From: Chryseobacterium taichungense
Lineage (GTDB): Bacteria > Bacteroidota > Bacteroidia > Flavobacteriales > Weeksellaceae
Assembly: GCF_900109935.1 (NCBI RefSeq)
Contig: NZ_FOBV01000001.1
Coordinates: 310,001-374,000 of the forward strand
Reading direction: 5' to 3'
Length of the DNA stretch: 64,000 nt
In this document: positions 25,796-35,585 of the stretch, one piece after another
Numbering within the stretch: the stretch's first letter is position 1
Layout of the letters: every line of letters begins with the position of its first letter
Made by a program: the position numbers and the translations under genes
Notes under the pieces: generated by a model
Databases searched by the model: none
Told to the model about the DNA's origin: nothing
The model's input: only the letters and a program-made list of their open reading frames with translations

Positions 25796-26566
25796 ATGAA
25801 TGCGAATACTATTCAATTGTTCGATAAACTCATGGATCAGTCTGTGGCCCGTTTTGCAGAACTTCCTGGTATAAAAACAGCAGTTTATACTGATAATACC
25901 TCGCATATAGGGGAAATGGTCAGTTATATAACGCAATTGTATGTGGACTGTTTCAAACATTTTGGATGGCTTAAAACAGAAATCCCCTTTTATAACCGGG
26001 TTTTATGTGGTAACAGCGGATCATTCGCTAAACTTGTTCCAAAAGATTCTGTTCTTTCTCAACTTTTTGAGTATCTGCCTGAAGATGGAAGTAAGATTGC
26101 ACAGTCTCCTGTAGCTTTTCACAGGCACTTTGTTATTCTGCCTGACTTTTATTCAGTCAGTGGCCTATTATGGATTAATAGTGCACAACAGTTGTTTATG
26201 TGTTTATCAGAGTGCTCCGTTATCAGAGATACAGTCATCATCTCTCCTGGTCGCTACGCTTATTTATCTGAGCTTTTAGAACAGTATGATTCTCTTCTAA
26301 ATCCTTCAATAGAAGAATGGACCAAAGAAAAAGAAATAAGTTATCATAAGGTTCTTCGAGATTCCAAATTGTATTGGGGTGATCCTTTCTACAGCCATTA
26401 CCTAAAGATGAAAATTTTAGGAGCCATAGAAGAGGTTCTTTTTACCACCAACACATTAAAGGAGATCGCCATCAATCAGAAATTCGGCAAATATTCATTG
26501 CTCTATAAAACTTTTAAAAGGTATGGTATTGATCTTGCCAAAATTCCAAGGTTTTCTAAAATCTAA
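25796..26566 (+). CDS. Unknown protein with AraC-like half HTH at C-terminus
   Basis: About 256 residues from ATG 25796 (preceded by AAGGAAG at suitable distance); a TTG at 25751 also keeps the frame. I do not recognise the main body (IAGEMVSYIT-like helices, DFYSVSGLLW). The last 40 residues, TLKEIAINQKFGKYSLLYKTFKRYGI, resemble one helix-turn-helix of an AraC domain (sLkeIA...Y.fFkr..G). It may be an atypical regulator. It stands alone between the relaxase and the ECF sigma gene, which it might regulate; that is a guess. Confidence 0.6.
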   Translation: MNANTIQLFDKLMDQSVARFAELPGIKTAVYTDNTSHIGEMVSYITQLYVDCFKHFGWLKTEIPFYNRVLCGNSGSFAKLVPKDSVLSQLFEYLPEDGSKIAQSPVAFHRHFVILPDFYSVSGLLWINSAQQLFMCLSECSVIRDTVIISPGRYAYLSELLEQYDSLLNPSIEEWTKEKEISYHKVLRDSKLYWGDPFYSHYLKMKILGAIEEVLFTTNTLKEIAINQKFGKYSLLYKTFKRYGIDLAKIPRFSKI

Positions 26567-26715
26567 CCCTATTTAATTCAAGGGTATAATCGTAACGCAT
26601 AATCTTTACAACAATTGACCCCTATAACTGACATATCAATGATGCTTCTTAAAAATGATTCTTCCTTTTTAAGAAGGATTGTTTACCTTTATTGCACCAA
26701 TCGCTATATACCGTT

Positions 26716-27306
26716 ATGAAGCCCCGTATTCCAATCGACGAAAGAGAACTGCTGTTAAAACTGCGGAATGGGGACACATCAGCTTTTAGTCTTGTTTTCA
26801 CAACGTATTACCACAGCATGTGCCTGTTTGCTGAAAAATATGTCGGACAGCAGTATGCAGAAGATATTGCAAACGATGTATTTTTAAAGCTATTGGAATC
26901 AAAAATACTTTTCAATGATTTTATTCATCTCAAAGCGTATCTATACAGGGCTATCAAGCATTCCTGCCTTGACCTGCTTAAAACAAAGGCAAGGGAGAAT
27001 ATCAGACATACCGCTTATATGGAAATGAATAATGAACCACAGGCCAGTTATCTTGTCTATATCATGGAAACCGAGGCAAAACGTATCCTATACAATGCAC
27101 TGGAAAGCCTGCCCGCTCAAACTGCAAAGGTGATGAAACTTACCTATCTGGACAGCATGAGCAATCAGGAGGCTGCCGATAAGCTCGACATATCCATCAA
27201 TACTGTTAAAACCCATAAACAGCGCGGAGTCAGTAAGCTTAAACGGATCTTGTCTAAAGAAAACTTTGGATTTTTGCTTTTATTCTATTTTTCTGATCTT
27301 TTTTAG
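26716..27306 (+). CDS. ECF-type RNA polymerase sigma-70 factor
   Basis: 196 residues from ATG 26716; the frame is open back to a TTG at 26692. Sigma2 region: LVFTTYYHSMCLFAEKYVG, YAEDIANDVFLKLLE. Sigma4 region: LPAQTAKVMKLTYLDSMSNQ, EAADKLDISINTVKTHKQRG. The hydrophobic C-terminus FLLLFYFSDLF is typical of the Bacteroidetes sigma factors that pair with FecR. It should direct transcription of the SusCD genes downstream when released from FecR. Confidence 0.92.
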   Translation: MKPRIPIDERELLLKLRNGDTSAFSLVFTTYYHSMCLFAEKYVGQQYAEDIANDVFLKLLESKILFNDFIHLKAYLYRAIKHSCLDLLKTKARENIRHTAYMEMNNEPQASYLVYIMETEAKRILYNALESLPAQTAKVMKLTYLDSMSNQEAADKLDISINTVKTHKQRGVSKLKRILSKENFGFLLLFYFSDLF

Positions 27307-27366
27307 TTTTCCTGTCATTCTTTTTGTCATCCGTGTCGTTTGGTTGATACCAAGCAGTAAACATAC

Positions 27367-28515
27367 ATGGATTATAAAGAAGAATGCGATGCGATACGAA
27401 TAGGCGAGCTGGTCGCCAAAAAGCTCCATAGTGAACTTTCAGAAAAAGAAGAGGAATTGATGAACCGTACGCTGGATCAGCATCCTGAATACAGGAATGT
27501 TTATCAGTTCCTTGCAGAGACTGAAAAAGATAATCTTTTCGATCAAATGCAGACCTATGATTCGGATGCAGCCCTTAAGCGTGTTCTTGATCGATATAAC
27601 AAACCTCGCAAAAAGAAAACACGGCTTATTTGGTATGCTGCCGCCTCACTGATAATATTTTTAAGTTTAGGAGGTTACTGGATGATATCAATCCGAAATA
27701 TATCAGATGGGCATCAGATCACTTCACAATACGGTGATGATGTGATTTCCGGAATCTTAAAACCAAAAATGATATTGTCCGATGGCAGCAGCTACGAGCT
27801 TGATACAGCGCAAAGCGGGATCAGGATAAACGAAAATGGTATTCAGTATGACAATGGTGTTATCATTGTTTCCGAAAAAGCCTCGGTCAGTGTCACTTTA
27901 GTGACCCCCAAAGGAAGACAATATCGCATTACACTTCCAGATGGCACAAAATCCGTTCTGAATGCCGCCACATCACTGACTTACCCTTCGCAGTTTACCG
28001 CTAAAGAGAGACTTGTGGAGCTACAGGGAGAAGCCTATTTTGAAGTTGCCCATAATGCTGCAAAGCCGTTTCGTGTAAAAAGTACCGGTCAGCAAATTCT
28101 AGTGCTGGGAACAAAGTTCAACGTGTCTGCCTATCCGGCAGAAAAACCGGTCACCACCCTGATCGAGGGTAAGGTAAGCCTGCGTTCAGAAAATGTCAAA
28201 GAAGTATTTCTTGCACCCGGACAGCAGTCTGAACTGGGAAAAGAAGCCTTTAAAGTACAGGATGTCCAACCTGACGATTATCTTTCATGGATGAAGGGCG
28301 AATTTGTTTTCAACAATATGGCACTTGATCAAGTATTCAATGTTTTGGAAAGATGGTATGATGTTACATTTGAATATCCGCCTGGATTGTCCCAGCAGTA
28401 CATATATGCTGAAATTACCCGCAAACATAAACTTTCCGAAGTACTCAACATATTAGAGCGTGTAACCGGTCTTGCCTTTAAAATCGAAGAAAGGAGGGTG
28501 ATCGTAAAAAAATAA
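27367..28515 (+). CDS. FecR-family anti-sigma factor
   Basis: 382 residues. A cytoplasmic sigma-binding N-terminus (1-80) is followed by one membrane segment (about 88-108, LIWYAAASLIIFLSLGGYWM). The periplasmic FecR domain has TLPDGTKSVLNAATSLTYPS, LQGEAYFEVAH, LIEGKVSL and LAPGQQ. A C-terminal DUF4974/STN-like domain (FNNMALDQVFNVLERWYDV) follows. It transmits the state of the SusC receptor to the ECF sigma 60 bp upstream. Confidence 0.93.
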   Translation: MDYKEECDAIRIGELVAKKLHSELSEKEEELMNRTLDQHPEYRNVYQFLAETEKDNLFDQMQTYDSDAALKRVLDRYNKPRKKKTRLIWYAAASLIIFLSLGGYWMISIRNISDGHQITSQYGDDVISGILKPKMILSDGSSYELDTAQSGIRINENGIQYDNGVIIVSEKASVSVTLVTPKGRQYRITLPDGTKSVLNAATSLTYPSQFTAKERLVELQGEAYFEVAHNAAKPFRVKSTGQQILVLGTKFNVSAYPAEKPVTTLIEGKVSLRSENVKEVFLAPGQQSELGKEAFKVQDVQPDDYLSWMKGEFVFNNMALDQVFNVLERWYDVTFEYPPGLSQQYIYAEITRKHKLSEVLNILERVTGLAFKIEERRVIVKK

Positions 28516-28548
28516 GTGTTTCATATGTTTACCGGGCACCAGAAAAAT

Positions 28549-28574
28549 GCCGGAGCTGTTAGAGCAGCTCCGGC
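28549..28574. other. Strong GC-rich hairpin between fecR and susC
   Basis: Perfect 10-bp stem GCCGGAGCTG / CAGCTCCGGC with loop TTAGAG. No T tract follows on the plus strand, so it is not a clear terminator. It may act in RNA processing or partial termination between the regulator pair and the transporter genes. Confidence 0.5.
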
Positions 28575-28709
28575 GGGTGTCGGTTAAAAAAAGTGTCTGA
28601 CAACTAACTAATTTATGTACCAACGATACAAACATAAGCATTACTCAGCAGTAAGGCAATAAGAACGCTGACCTAATGTATGGTGCCTGTATCTAATTTA
28701 TGATCAAGA

Positions 28710-31700
28710 ATGATAATCAACAACAAAAGGAAATGTCATACTGTACCCAGTTACAATAAGGTTTCTTTTTCAATACCACGCAGAATAAAATATCTTATTG
28801 TATTGCTGGCAATGTTTTGTTTTTTCCTGTCAAACAGGAGCTACGCTCAGCAGATCACATTAACGGTAAAAAAAGAAAAACTGGTCAATGTGATCAAGCA
28901 GCTGCGCAAACAAAGCAAAGGATATGATTTTGCATTTAATGCAGCAATACTGGAAAGATCCAACCCCGTAACGGTAAGCCTTTCAGCTACCAGTCTTGAA
29001 AAAGCACTGACAGAAATTTTCAAGGGACAGCCACTGACCTATGATATAAGCAATGGTACTATTATGATCAGAGAAAAAGAGGTTAAACCTACTAAAGAAC
29101 CTGAAGAAAAAGGATTAAAAGAATCCATCAACCAGCAAACTATACAGGGGCGTGTGTTAAATGATAAAGTGCAACCCTTATCAGGGTCATCCATAACGAT
29201 AAAAAATACTGGGTTACAATATATAACTGATAAGGACGGGTATTTTGAAATACCCACCCGCTACAGGGATTCCATAATAATTATATCCTTTATTGGATAC
29301 GAAACAAAAGAAGTTACCACACCGCATACTACACAGGTTATTCTAGCTCAAAATCGGGCAACTTTGGGGTTTGTGGATGTCGTGGTAAATACCGGATACC
29401 AATCCTTGCCGAAAGAACGGGCTACAGGAAGTTTTGTTGTGATTGACAGTTCTCTGTTTAACAGGAAAGTTTCGACCAACATACTGGACCGGTTGGACGG
29501 TGTGACCAGTGGGCTTATATTTAACGGATTGGCATATAACACACCGATCAATACACCAACGGGAGCAGGAAAGAATTTAGGAATCAATATTCGTGGAGAA
29601 AATACCATTAATGCAGCAACAGATCCACTGATCGTGATTGATAACTTCCCCTATGAAGGAAATCTTTCTGCTATCAATCCCAATGATATAGAAAGTGTTA
29701 CTGTGTTAAAGGATGCCGCTGCTGCAAGTATCTGGGGAGCTAAAGCAGGTAACGGGGTTATTGTTATCAATACTAAAAAAGGGAAATATAACACGCCTGT
29801 AAAGATTAGTTTTTCGACCAATTTAAATGTTATCTCAAAACCAGATCTTTTTAACAATGACCGTTACATATCATCACAAGACTATATTGATATTGAAAAG
29901 CGGTTGTTTGATAATAAATATTTTGATCAGGATCTTTCCAATACAGTAACCTTTCCGCCTGTCTCACCCGTTGTTGAGCTCTTGTCAAAACACCGGGAAA
30001 ATATTATTTCGGATCAAGAGCTTGAAAAACAACTTATCCTATATCGTGACCGCGACATCAGAAGTGATTATGACAAGTATATATATCAAACGCAGGTCAA
30101 CAGGCAATATCACCTTTCCATTAATGGAGGAAATGATAAACATTCATTCTTTTTGTCCGCAGGTCAGGATAATAATCGGGGAAACTTTATCGGTAAAAAA
30201 GACAGTCGCAGTACCTTAACATTGGGTCATATCGCCCGCCTTATAAAAGGCCTTACACTTAGCTCCAATCTGTTGTACAGCAAAAGCACCATAAAAAATG
30301 AATTTAATGAAAACCTTTACGGTCAATTAGTGAGTCTCAGCGGGAATTATACAGGGCTATTTCCATATGCACAGTTGGCTGATGATCAGGGGAACCCTTT
30401 GTCAATAGCAAGAGGAACAACAGATGCTTATAAGAAATCGCTTGAATCCAAGGGATTTAAAGACTGGAACTACAAACCTTTTCAGGAGTTTTTGCTTGCG
30501 GATGCAACAAGAGCTATTTCAGATCTTACCTTACGGTTTAATCTCGAATATAAAATTTCTGATCCTTTGAAGGTTAATATTCTTTATCAACACCAAAACC
30601 AGGTTATTAACGGCAGAAACTACCAGTCCCCTGAAAGTTATTATGTCCGGAATATGGTCAATACTTTTGCTCAATATAATCAGCAAACAATGTCAACAAA
30701 GTTTATTTTCCCACAAGGAGCTGTATTAAATATGAACACCTACAACTGGAATGTAAACAATTTCAGAGGACAGCTCAACTATGACCGAAAATTTGGTGTC
30801 CATACTGTTACGGGAATATTAGGGGCGGAGGTAAGGGAAATCAATGTTGAAGGATGGAGCCGCACTTCTTATGGATATGATGATCAGTTTGGAACCGGTG
30901 TTCCCAACCTGAACTATTCGGATGCCTTCCCAACCAATCCCGGTGGAGCCTCTTATATTCCGGCACCGACCGGGGATGTCTATGGAAACCTGGACAGGTT
31001 CATTTCCTACTATACCAATCTCGCCTACTGCTATTCGGATCGATACACTTTAAATTTCAGTGCGAGAAAGGATGGATCGAACTTATTCGGTGCCAACGTA
31101 AACAATAGATTCACTCCGCTCTGGTCAACTGGAATCGGCTGGAATGTAGCTAAAGAAGAATTTTATGATATGCCCCTGTTTACACTCTTAAAAATAAGGG
31201 GAACTTTCGGATACAATGGAAATATTGGCAATACCCCCGCTCAGTTGACTGCACGTTATCTGCCTATTTACCCGGAATCACCTTTTTTGCCTGCTACCAT
31301 TATTTCCGCACCCAATCCTGAACTAAAATGGGAAAAAATAAAAAACATCAATGTAGGATTGGATTTTGCTACCAAGGCCAATGTTATTTCAGGAACTTTG
31401 GAATGGTATAGAAAAGAGGGGATCGATCTTTTACAGCCTACACCTATTGCCTCTCAAACAGGCTTCACTTCTTTTACGGGAAATTATGCCAACGTTAGGA
31501 CACAAGGTATAGATTTAACCCTGAACAGTATTAATACCAGAGGAAAATTCTTATGGAAAACAACCTTGCTATATAGCCATTTGAAAGATAAGCTTACTTC
31601 TTACGATGTGAAACCGACATCATCATCCATATTATTAGACAGATCGTTGGTGGTAGGAAAGTCTATGTACGGACTGTTTTCTTATGAGTGGAAAGGTTTA

Positions 31701-32312
31701 GATCCTGCAACTGGTGATCCATTAGGAAATTTAAACGGAGTTGCAAGCAAAGATTATACAGCAATAATCAATAATTATCAGCCTGACAGCCTGATCTATC
31801 ACGGTTCTTTCCGCCCCAGTTCTTTTGGAGCCTTACGCAATGAGTTTTCTTTCAAAAATTTTAGCCTCTCCGCTAATATCACCTTTAAGTTTGGGCATTA
31901 TTTTAGGAGAACATCAACCTCTTTAAATTATACTTCAATACTTCAGGGACGTCAAAACAGTGATTACGAACAACGCTGGCAGAAACCGGGTGATGAGTTA
32001 ATTACGAGTGTCCCCTCAGTGATCTATCCCGATAACAGCCAGCGTGCACAATTCTATCAATATTCTTCGGTATTGGTAGAAAGTGCCTCGCACATTCGCC
32101 TTCAGGATGTCCGGTTTTCGTATCTGATAAATAACAGTTTTATAAAAAGAATGAAGCTGCAAAATTTCCAGCTTTACGCGTATGCCTCCAACCTTGGCAT
32201 CCTATGGAGAAAGAATAAACATAATATAGATCCGGATGCATACAGCTCATTAACCAACACAATATTTTCGGCTCCATTCAGCTTGGCTTTTGGATTAAAC
32301 CTCACTCTATAA
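28710..32312 (+). CDS. SusC/RagA-family TonB-linked outer-membrane protein with STN domain
   Basis: 1200 residues. Signal segment to about 46 (ends NRSYAQ). STN domain (about 48-100) for signalling to FecR. CarboxypepD_reg-like beta-sandwich (TIQGRVLNDKVQPLSGSSIT, ISFIGYETKEV). TonB plug (LDRLDGVTSGLIFN, NIRGENTINAATDPLIVIDN, DAAAASIWGAKAGNGVIVI). A 22-strand barrel runs to the end (PFSLAFGLNLTL). It imports a substrate with SusD; substrate not readable, but STN plus FecR/ECF means it reports occupancy. The 10-nt gap to the susD start is operon-like. Confidence 0.94.
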   Translation: MIINNKRKCHTVPSYNKVSFSIPRRIKYLIVLLAMFCFFLSNRSYAQQITLTVKKEKLVNVIKQLRKQSKGYDFAFNAAILERSNPVTVSLSATSLEKALTEIFKGQPLTYDISNGTIMIREKEVKPTKEPEEKGLKESINQQTIQGRVLNDKVQPLSGSSITIKNTGLQYITDKDGYFEIPTRYRDSIIIISFIGYETKEVTTPHTTQVILAQNRATLGFVDVVVNTGYQSLPKERATGSFVVIDSSLFNRKVSTNILDRLDGVTSGLIFNGLAYNTPINTPTGAGKNLGINIRGENTINAATDPLIVIDNFPYEGNLSAINPNDIESVTVLKDAAAASIWGAKAGNGVIVINTKKGKYNTPVKISFSTNLNVISKPDLFNNDRYISSQDYIDIEKRLFDNKYFDQDLSNTVTFPPVSPVVELLSKHRENIISDQELEKQLILYRDRDIRSDYDKYIYQTQVNRQYHLSINGGNDKHSFFLSAGQDNNRGNFIGKKDSRSTLTLGHIARLIKGLTLSSNLLYSKSTIKNEFNENLYGQLVSLSGNYTGLFPYAQLADDQGNPLSIARGTTDAYKKSLESKGFKDWNYKPFQEFLLADATRAISDLTLRFNLEYKISDPLKVNILYQHQNQVINGRNYQSPESYYVRNMVNTFAQYNQQTMSTKFIFPQGAVLNMNTYNWNVNNFRGQLNYDRKFGVHTVTGILGAEVREINVEGWSRTSYGYDDQFGTGVPNLNYSDAFPTNPGGASYIPAPTGDVYGNLDRFISYYTNLAYCYSDRYTLNFSARKDGSNLFGANVNNRFTPLWSTGIGWNVAKEEFYDMPLFTLLKIRGTFGYNGNIGNTPAQLTARYLPIYPESPFLPATIISAPNPELKWEKIKNINVGLDFATKANVISGTLEWYRKEGIDLLQPTPIASQTGFTSFTGNYANVRTQGIDLTLNSINTRGKFLWKTTLLYSHLKDKLTSYDVKPTSSSILLDRSLVVGKSMYGLFSYEWKGLDPATGDPLGNLNGVASKDYTAIINNYQPDSLIYHGSFRPSSFGALRNEFSFKNFSLSANITFKFGHYFRRTSTSLNYTSILQGRQNSDYEQRWQKPGDELITSVPSVIYPDNSQRAQFYQYSSVLVESASHIRLQDVRFSYLINNSFIKRMKLQNFQLYAYASNLGILWRKNKHNIDPDAYSSLTNTIFSAPFSLAFGLNLTL

Positions 32313-32322
32313 AAAAGTTACC

Positions 32323-33713
32323 ATGAAAAAAATACTTTATATCGTTATAGCGACTTTTATGTTACTTACCATATCTTCCTGTGAAAAGCAGAACGAATGT
32401 TGGATGCAAAACGTCAGAAGGAAATGGTAATCCCTGAAACCTTAAAAGATTTTCAGGCAATCCTTGATTATTTTTATACCATTCATACGGCATTCCCCAT
32501 TTATGGGCAATTGGGTACCGATGACTTTATACTAGCCGATGCAGATTATTCTCGGAGTACAGAAGATATCAGAAACGGTTACATTTGGAATAAAACAATA
32601 TGGAGCAGCGATAATACAAGCTGTTGGGATGTTCCCTTTGCGGTTATTTTAAAATCAAATGTTGTTCTGGACGGCTTGAATAAAGTCTCCAAGTCCGCAA
32701 ATACTGAAGTTTTATATAATGATATTCAGGGACAGGCCTATTTTTACAGGGCTTTGTTCTATTATCATTTAGCACAGTTATTCTGTAAAGCATATACCAG
32801 CAATTCTGACAGTGATCTTGGGCTACCGATAAGGCTTACTTCTGATGTCAATGTCATCGCACAAAGAAGTTCTCTTGCTGCTACCTATGCACAGATGATA
32901 ACGGACACAGAAAAAGCCGTTGCACTCTTTCCTCAAATTTCGGTCAATAATCGTAGACCTTCAAAAGCTGCGGCATTAGGATTACTTGCGAAGATATATT
33001 TAGTAATGGGAAACTATGACAAAGCCGGGTTTTATGCCAATGAAGCCCTGAAAATCAATAACCTACTCCTTGATTACAATTCTACCTATGCCAATTTAAC
33101 AAGAACATACAGATTCCCAGCAAATCCCTATGATCATCCTGAAATCAATTTTTATGGCCGTGGCGGTGGCTATGCCGTTGTTATGCCATCTTCAAGTACT
33201 TTGGGAGTCATCAATGATGAATTGTACAATTCATATGCAGATCATGACTTGCGCAGATCTCTTTTTTACTTCACCAATACGGCCGGCTTACATAAGTACA
33301 GAGGAAGCTATACAGGAACAAACAGTAATTTCTGTGGTATTGCCACTAATGAAATATATCTTATTCGTGCAGAAAGCTATGCTCGTATGAAAAAAACAGA
33401 CCTTGCCTTAAAGGACCTCAATACATTACTCAGTTATCGATATGAAACCGGTCACTTTATCCCATTAACTCTATCCGCTCCCACTGATCTTTTAAAAACT
33501 ATCCTAAAAGAGAGGAGAAAAGAACTTGTGGGAGTAAGTAATATCCGTTGGGAAGATCTTAAACGCCTAAATACAGAAACCGCCTTTGAGAAAACCTTAA
33601 CCCGAACGGTTAATGGCCAGACCTACACATTAGAGCCCAATAGCCCTAAATATGTATTGCCTATTCCGAATAATGAGATACAACTAAGTCATATTACTCA
33701 AAATGAGAGATAA
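32323..33713 (+). pseudogene. SusD/RagB-family lipoprotein with a one-base frameshift near the N-terminus
   Basis: ATG 32323 encodes a lipoprotein signal (MKKILYIVIATFMLLTISSC) and EKQNE, then the frame runs into a stop at codon 36. One base later, in another frame, the mature SusD continues without a break from 32400 (LDAKRQKEMVIP...) to 33713. Restoring one G (TGTTGG to TGGTTGG) gives the family's CEK..EWLDAKR...MVIP start. The mature part has the SusD layout (TPR-like helices; RAESYARMKK; LKERRKELVGVSNIRWEDLKRLN). As written, an ATG at 32397 would give an unlipidated cytoplasmic protein. Sequencing error, phase variation or true decay are the options. Confidence 0.8.
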
Positions 33714-33714
33714 C

Positions 33715-35184
33715 ATGAAGACTATATTTCTTGCGCTTTCATTGTTTTTTTTGACCGATGGGGCTTTTTCTCAAGATACACAGCATTCATTTATTATGAA
33801 AGTTCATCTCAAAGATGCTGTTAAGGAAGATACGCTTATATTGCGCTTGGTTGACGAGTGGACACTTAGGAAAAGTTCTGAAATTCGCTCAGCCATGGAT
33901 CATAGCGGTATATTTAAATTTCATATCAACACTAACCGTTCCCGGGGATATTGGGATATCAAGTTGTTACGATATAATCCTTTAACCCGTCTCAGGGAAG
34001 AGAGAACAGTTACTTCACTCTTTTCTTGGGAAGAAAATGACGATATTCTGCTGCATCTTTCCAATACTCCCGAGATGGTTGGGATTAGCAGCAAGTACCT
34101 TTTTGAGGGAAATGGTTCTGCCAAATACCAGCTTCGGGCAGATTTATTTGACAATGAATCTTTACGAGCTCCTTATTTAAAGGAATTCAAATCATGTTCT
34201 TTTACCTCTGACATGATCTATATCCAGGAAGTTAACCCTTTTATAAAAGTGCGCGTTGATATGCTTAACAATAAAAAAAACGAGCTATCGGAAACGGCAT
34301 ATTCAATTTTGAAAAAAGATATTGAATATAGTAGCCCTGAATCATTCAGCGAAATGGCTGATTATTATATGCAGCGTATGAAAAGTAATGAGGATTTCAT
34401 CGATTTATGTAAGATAAACTATTTTAATTCCACTAAAGCCATCTTTCCGGTTACTCAAGATTATGGTTTTTTACACTCAATGTTAGCTATTAAGAAGGCA
34501 CAAAAAAAGATATTTACCGATATAAGAATGACCTATTACCCCGAATCAAATGTGTTAAACAGGTATTATGACTATATCAAAGTAAATACTTCAGGTGAAG
34601 CGCGGGAACGGTTGTTGATACACTATTTTAATAATTACAAAAAATCGGAGCACATAGACAGTTTATTGCAGGATGCTGGATCTTTTTTTCAAACGAGAGA
34701 GGGAATTGCGGAATTAAACAAGCTTAAAAGCCCCTATCCACCTAGTGTTGGAATGGGATATTCCTTTATTGACAGTGAAGGAAAAAAAATGAATCTTGAT
34801 GATCTAAAAGGAAAAGTAATCCTGATCGATGTCTATAATCCAGGCTGTGCTCCATGTGTACGGCTTTATAAAAACGTGATCTCGAAAGTTAAAACAAAAT
34901 TTGCCCAAAACCCTAATTTTGTAATTGTTTCCTTATCTGTTGAACGGAAAAATGATATCTGGCAGAAAACACTGAAAACAGGGCTATACACATCATTCTC
35001 TTCCAATACTATAAATGTATTCACCGGAGAAATTGGGAAAAATCATCCCTTTATCTTGCAAAATAATATCGTTAGCAATCCATCGGTTATTTTAATCGAT
35101 GCGTCAGGAAAAACATTATACATCAACAATGAAATATTGTTTGACTACAGGAAACTCGTAACATTGTTGCAGACATTAATATAA
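33715..35184 (+). CDS. TlpA-like redoxin protein of the Sus locus
   Basis: About 489 residues from ATG 33715, 1 nt after the susD stop; an ATG 12 nt earlier overlaps susD. Signal peptide ends DGAFSQ. The N-terminal ~330 residues are a beta-rich DUF4369-like and helical region. The C-terminal redoxin/TlpA domain has VYNPGCAPCVRLYKN (CxxC) and SNPSVILIDASGKTLYIN. It probably reduces disulfides of the imported substrate or of partner proteins in the periplasm. Part of the SusCD operon. Confidence 0.85.
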   Translation: MKTIFLALSLFFLTDGAFSQDTQHSFIMKVHLKDAVKEDTLILRLVDEWTLRKSSEIRSAMDHSGIFKFHINTNRSRGYWDIKLLRYNPLTRLREERTVTSLFSWEENDDILLHLSNTPEMVGISSKYLFEGNGSAKYQLRADLFDNESLRAPYLKEFKSCSFTSDMIYIQEVNPFIKVRVDMLNNKKNELSETAYSILKKDIEYSSPESFSEMADYYMQRMKSNEDFIDLCKINYFNSTKAIFPVTQDYGFLHSMLAIKKAQKKIFTDIRMTYYPESNVLNRYYDYIKVNTSGEARERLLIHYFNNYKKSEHIDSLLQDAGSFFQTREGIAELNKLKSPYPPSVGMGYSFIDSEGKKMNLDDLKGKVILIDVYNPGCAPCVRLYKNVISKVKTKFAQNPNFVIVSLSVERKNDIWQKTLKTGLYTSFSSNTINVFTGEIGKNHPFILQNNIVSNPSVILIDASGKTLYINNEILFDYRKLVTLLQTLI

Positions 35185-35194
35185 ATATAAATAA

Positions 35195-35214
35195 AGGGAG
35201 CGTTATTGCTCCCT
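35195..35214. terminator. Hairpin terminator between the Sus operon and the DUF6520 gene
   Basis: Perfect 7-bp stem AGGGAGC / GCTCCCT with loop GTTATT, lying between two convergent genes. T tracts are short on both sides, so efficiency is uncertain. Confidence 0.5.
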
Positions 35215-35232
35215 CTATCTTATAACTAAGCG

Positions 35233-35541
35233 CTAATGAGAAAAATCAGGTTGCCTGCTATCGATGCTTGTTTTTGAAGTATCCATAACATCTGCAACTG
35301 AGATTTGGTTACCGGCTGATAAGGGCTGTGTAGTAGTTATTTGACAGGGCTGGTCGCTGCCTTCACCACACTGATTATCTTCAGGTAATGAGGTCGATAC
35401 GGTGTAATTAGAGCCACTTAAACTCGTTACCCAATAGGTTTGAGCAACTTTTGTTTTAGAATCTAATTTTGTAAAGGCAAATACGCCTATTGTGCCAGCA
35501 ACGATGAGTAACGCTGCAATGGCTGTTTTTAATGTTTTCAT
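35233..35541 (-). CDS. DUF6520-like small secreted protein
   Basis: 102 residues. The N-terminal signal/anchor (MKTLKTAIAALLIVAGTIGVFAF) is followed by a short mature part with QTYWVTSLSGSNYTVS and a Cys pair in NQCGEGSDQPCQ. This matches the DUF6520 pattern of small Bacteroidetes proteins often found near SusCD/TlpA loci. Function unknown. It is convergent with the TlpA-like gene and has its own promoter side. A hairpin lies 27 bp upstream of its start. Confidence 0.65.
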   Translation of the reverse strand: MKTLKTAIAALLIVAGTIGVFAFTKLDSKTKVAQTYWVTSLSGSNYTVSTSLPEDNQCGEGSDQPCQITTTQPLSAGNQISVADVMDTSKTSIDSRQPDFSH

Positions 35542-35567
35542 TTTGGTAAATTTTAAAGGTTTATATT

Positions 35568-35585
35568 GGACAGGTACTCCTGTCC
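35568..35585. other. Hairpin in the leader of the DUF6520-like gene
   Basis: Perfect 7-bp stem GGACAGG / CCTGTCC with 4-nt loop, 27 bp upstream of the ATG. It could be an operator or an RNA structure in the 5' leader. Confidence 0.4.
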
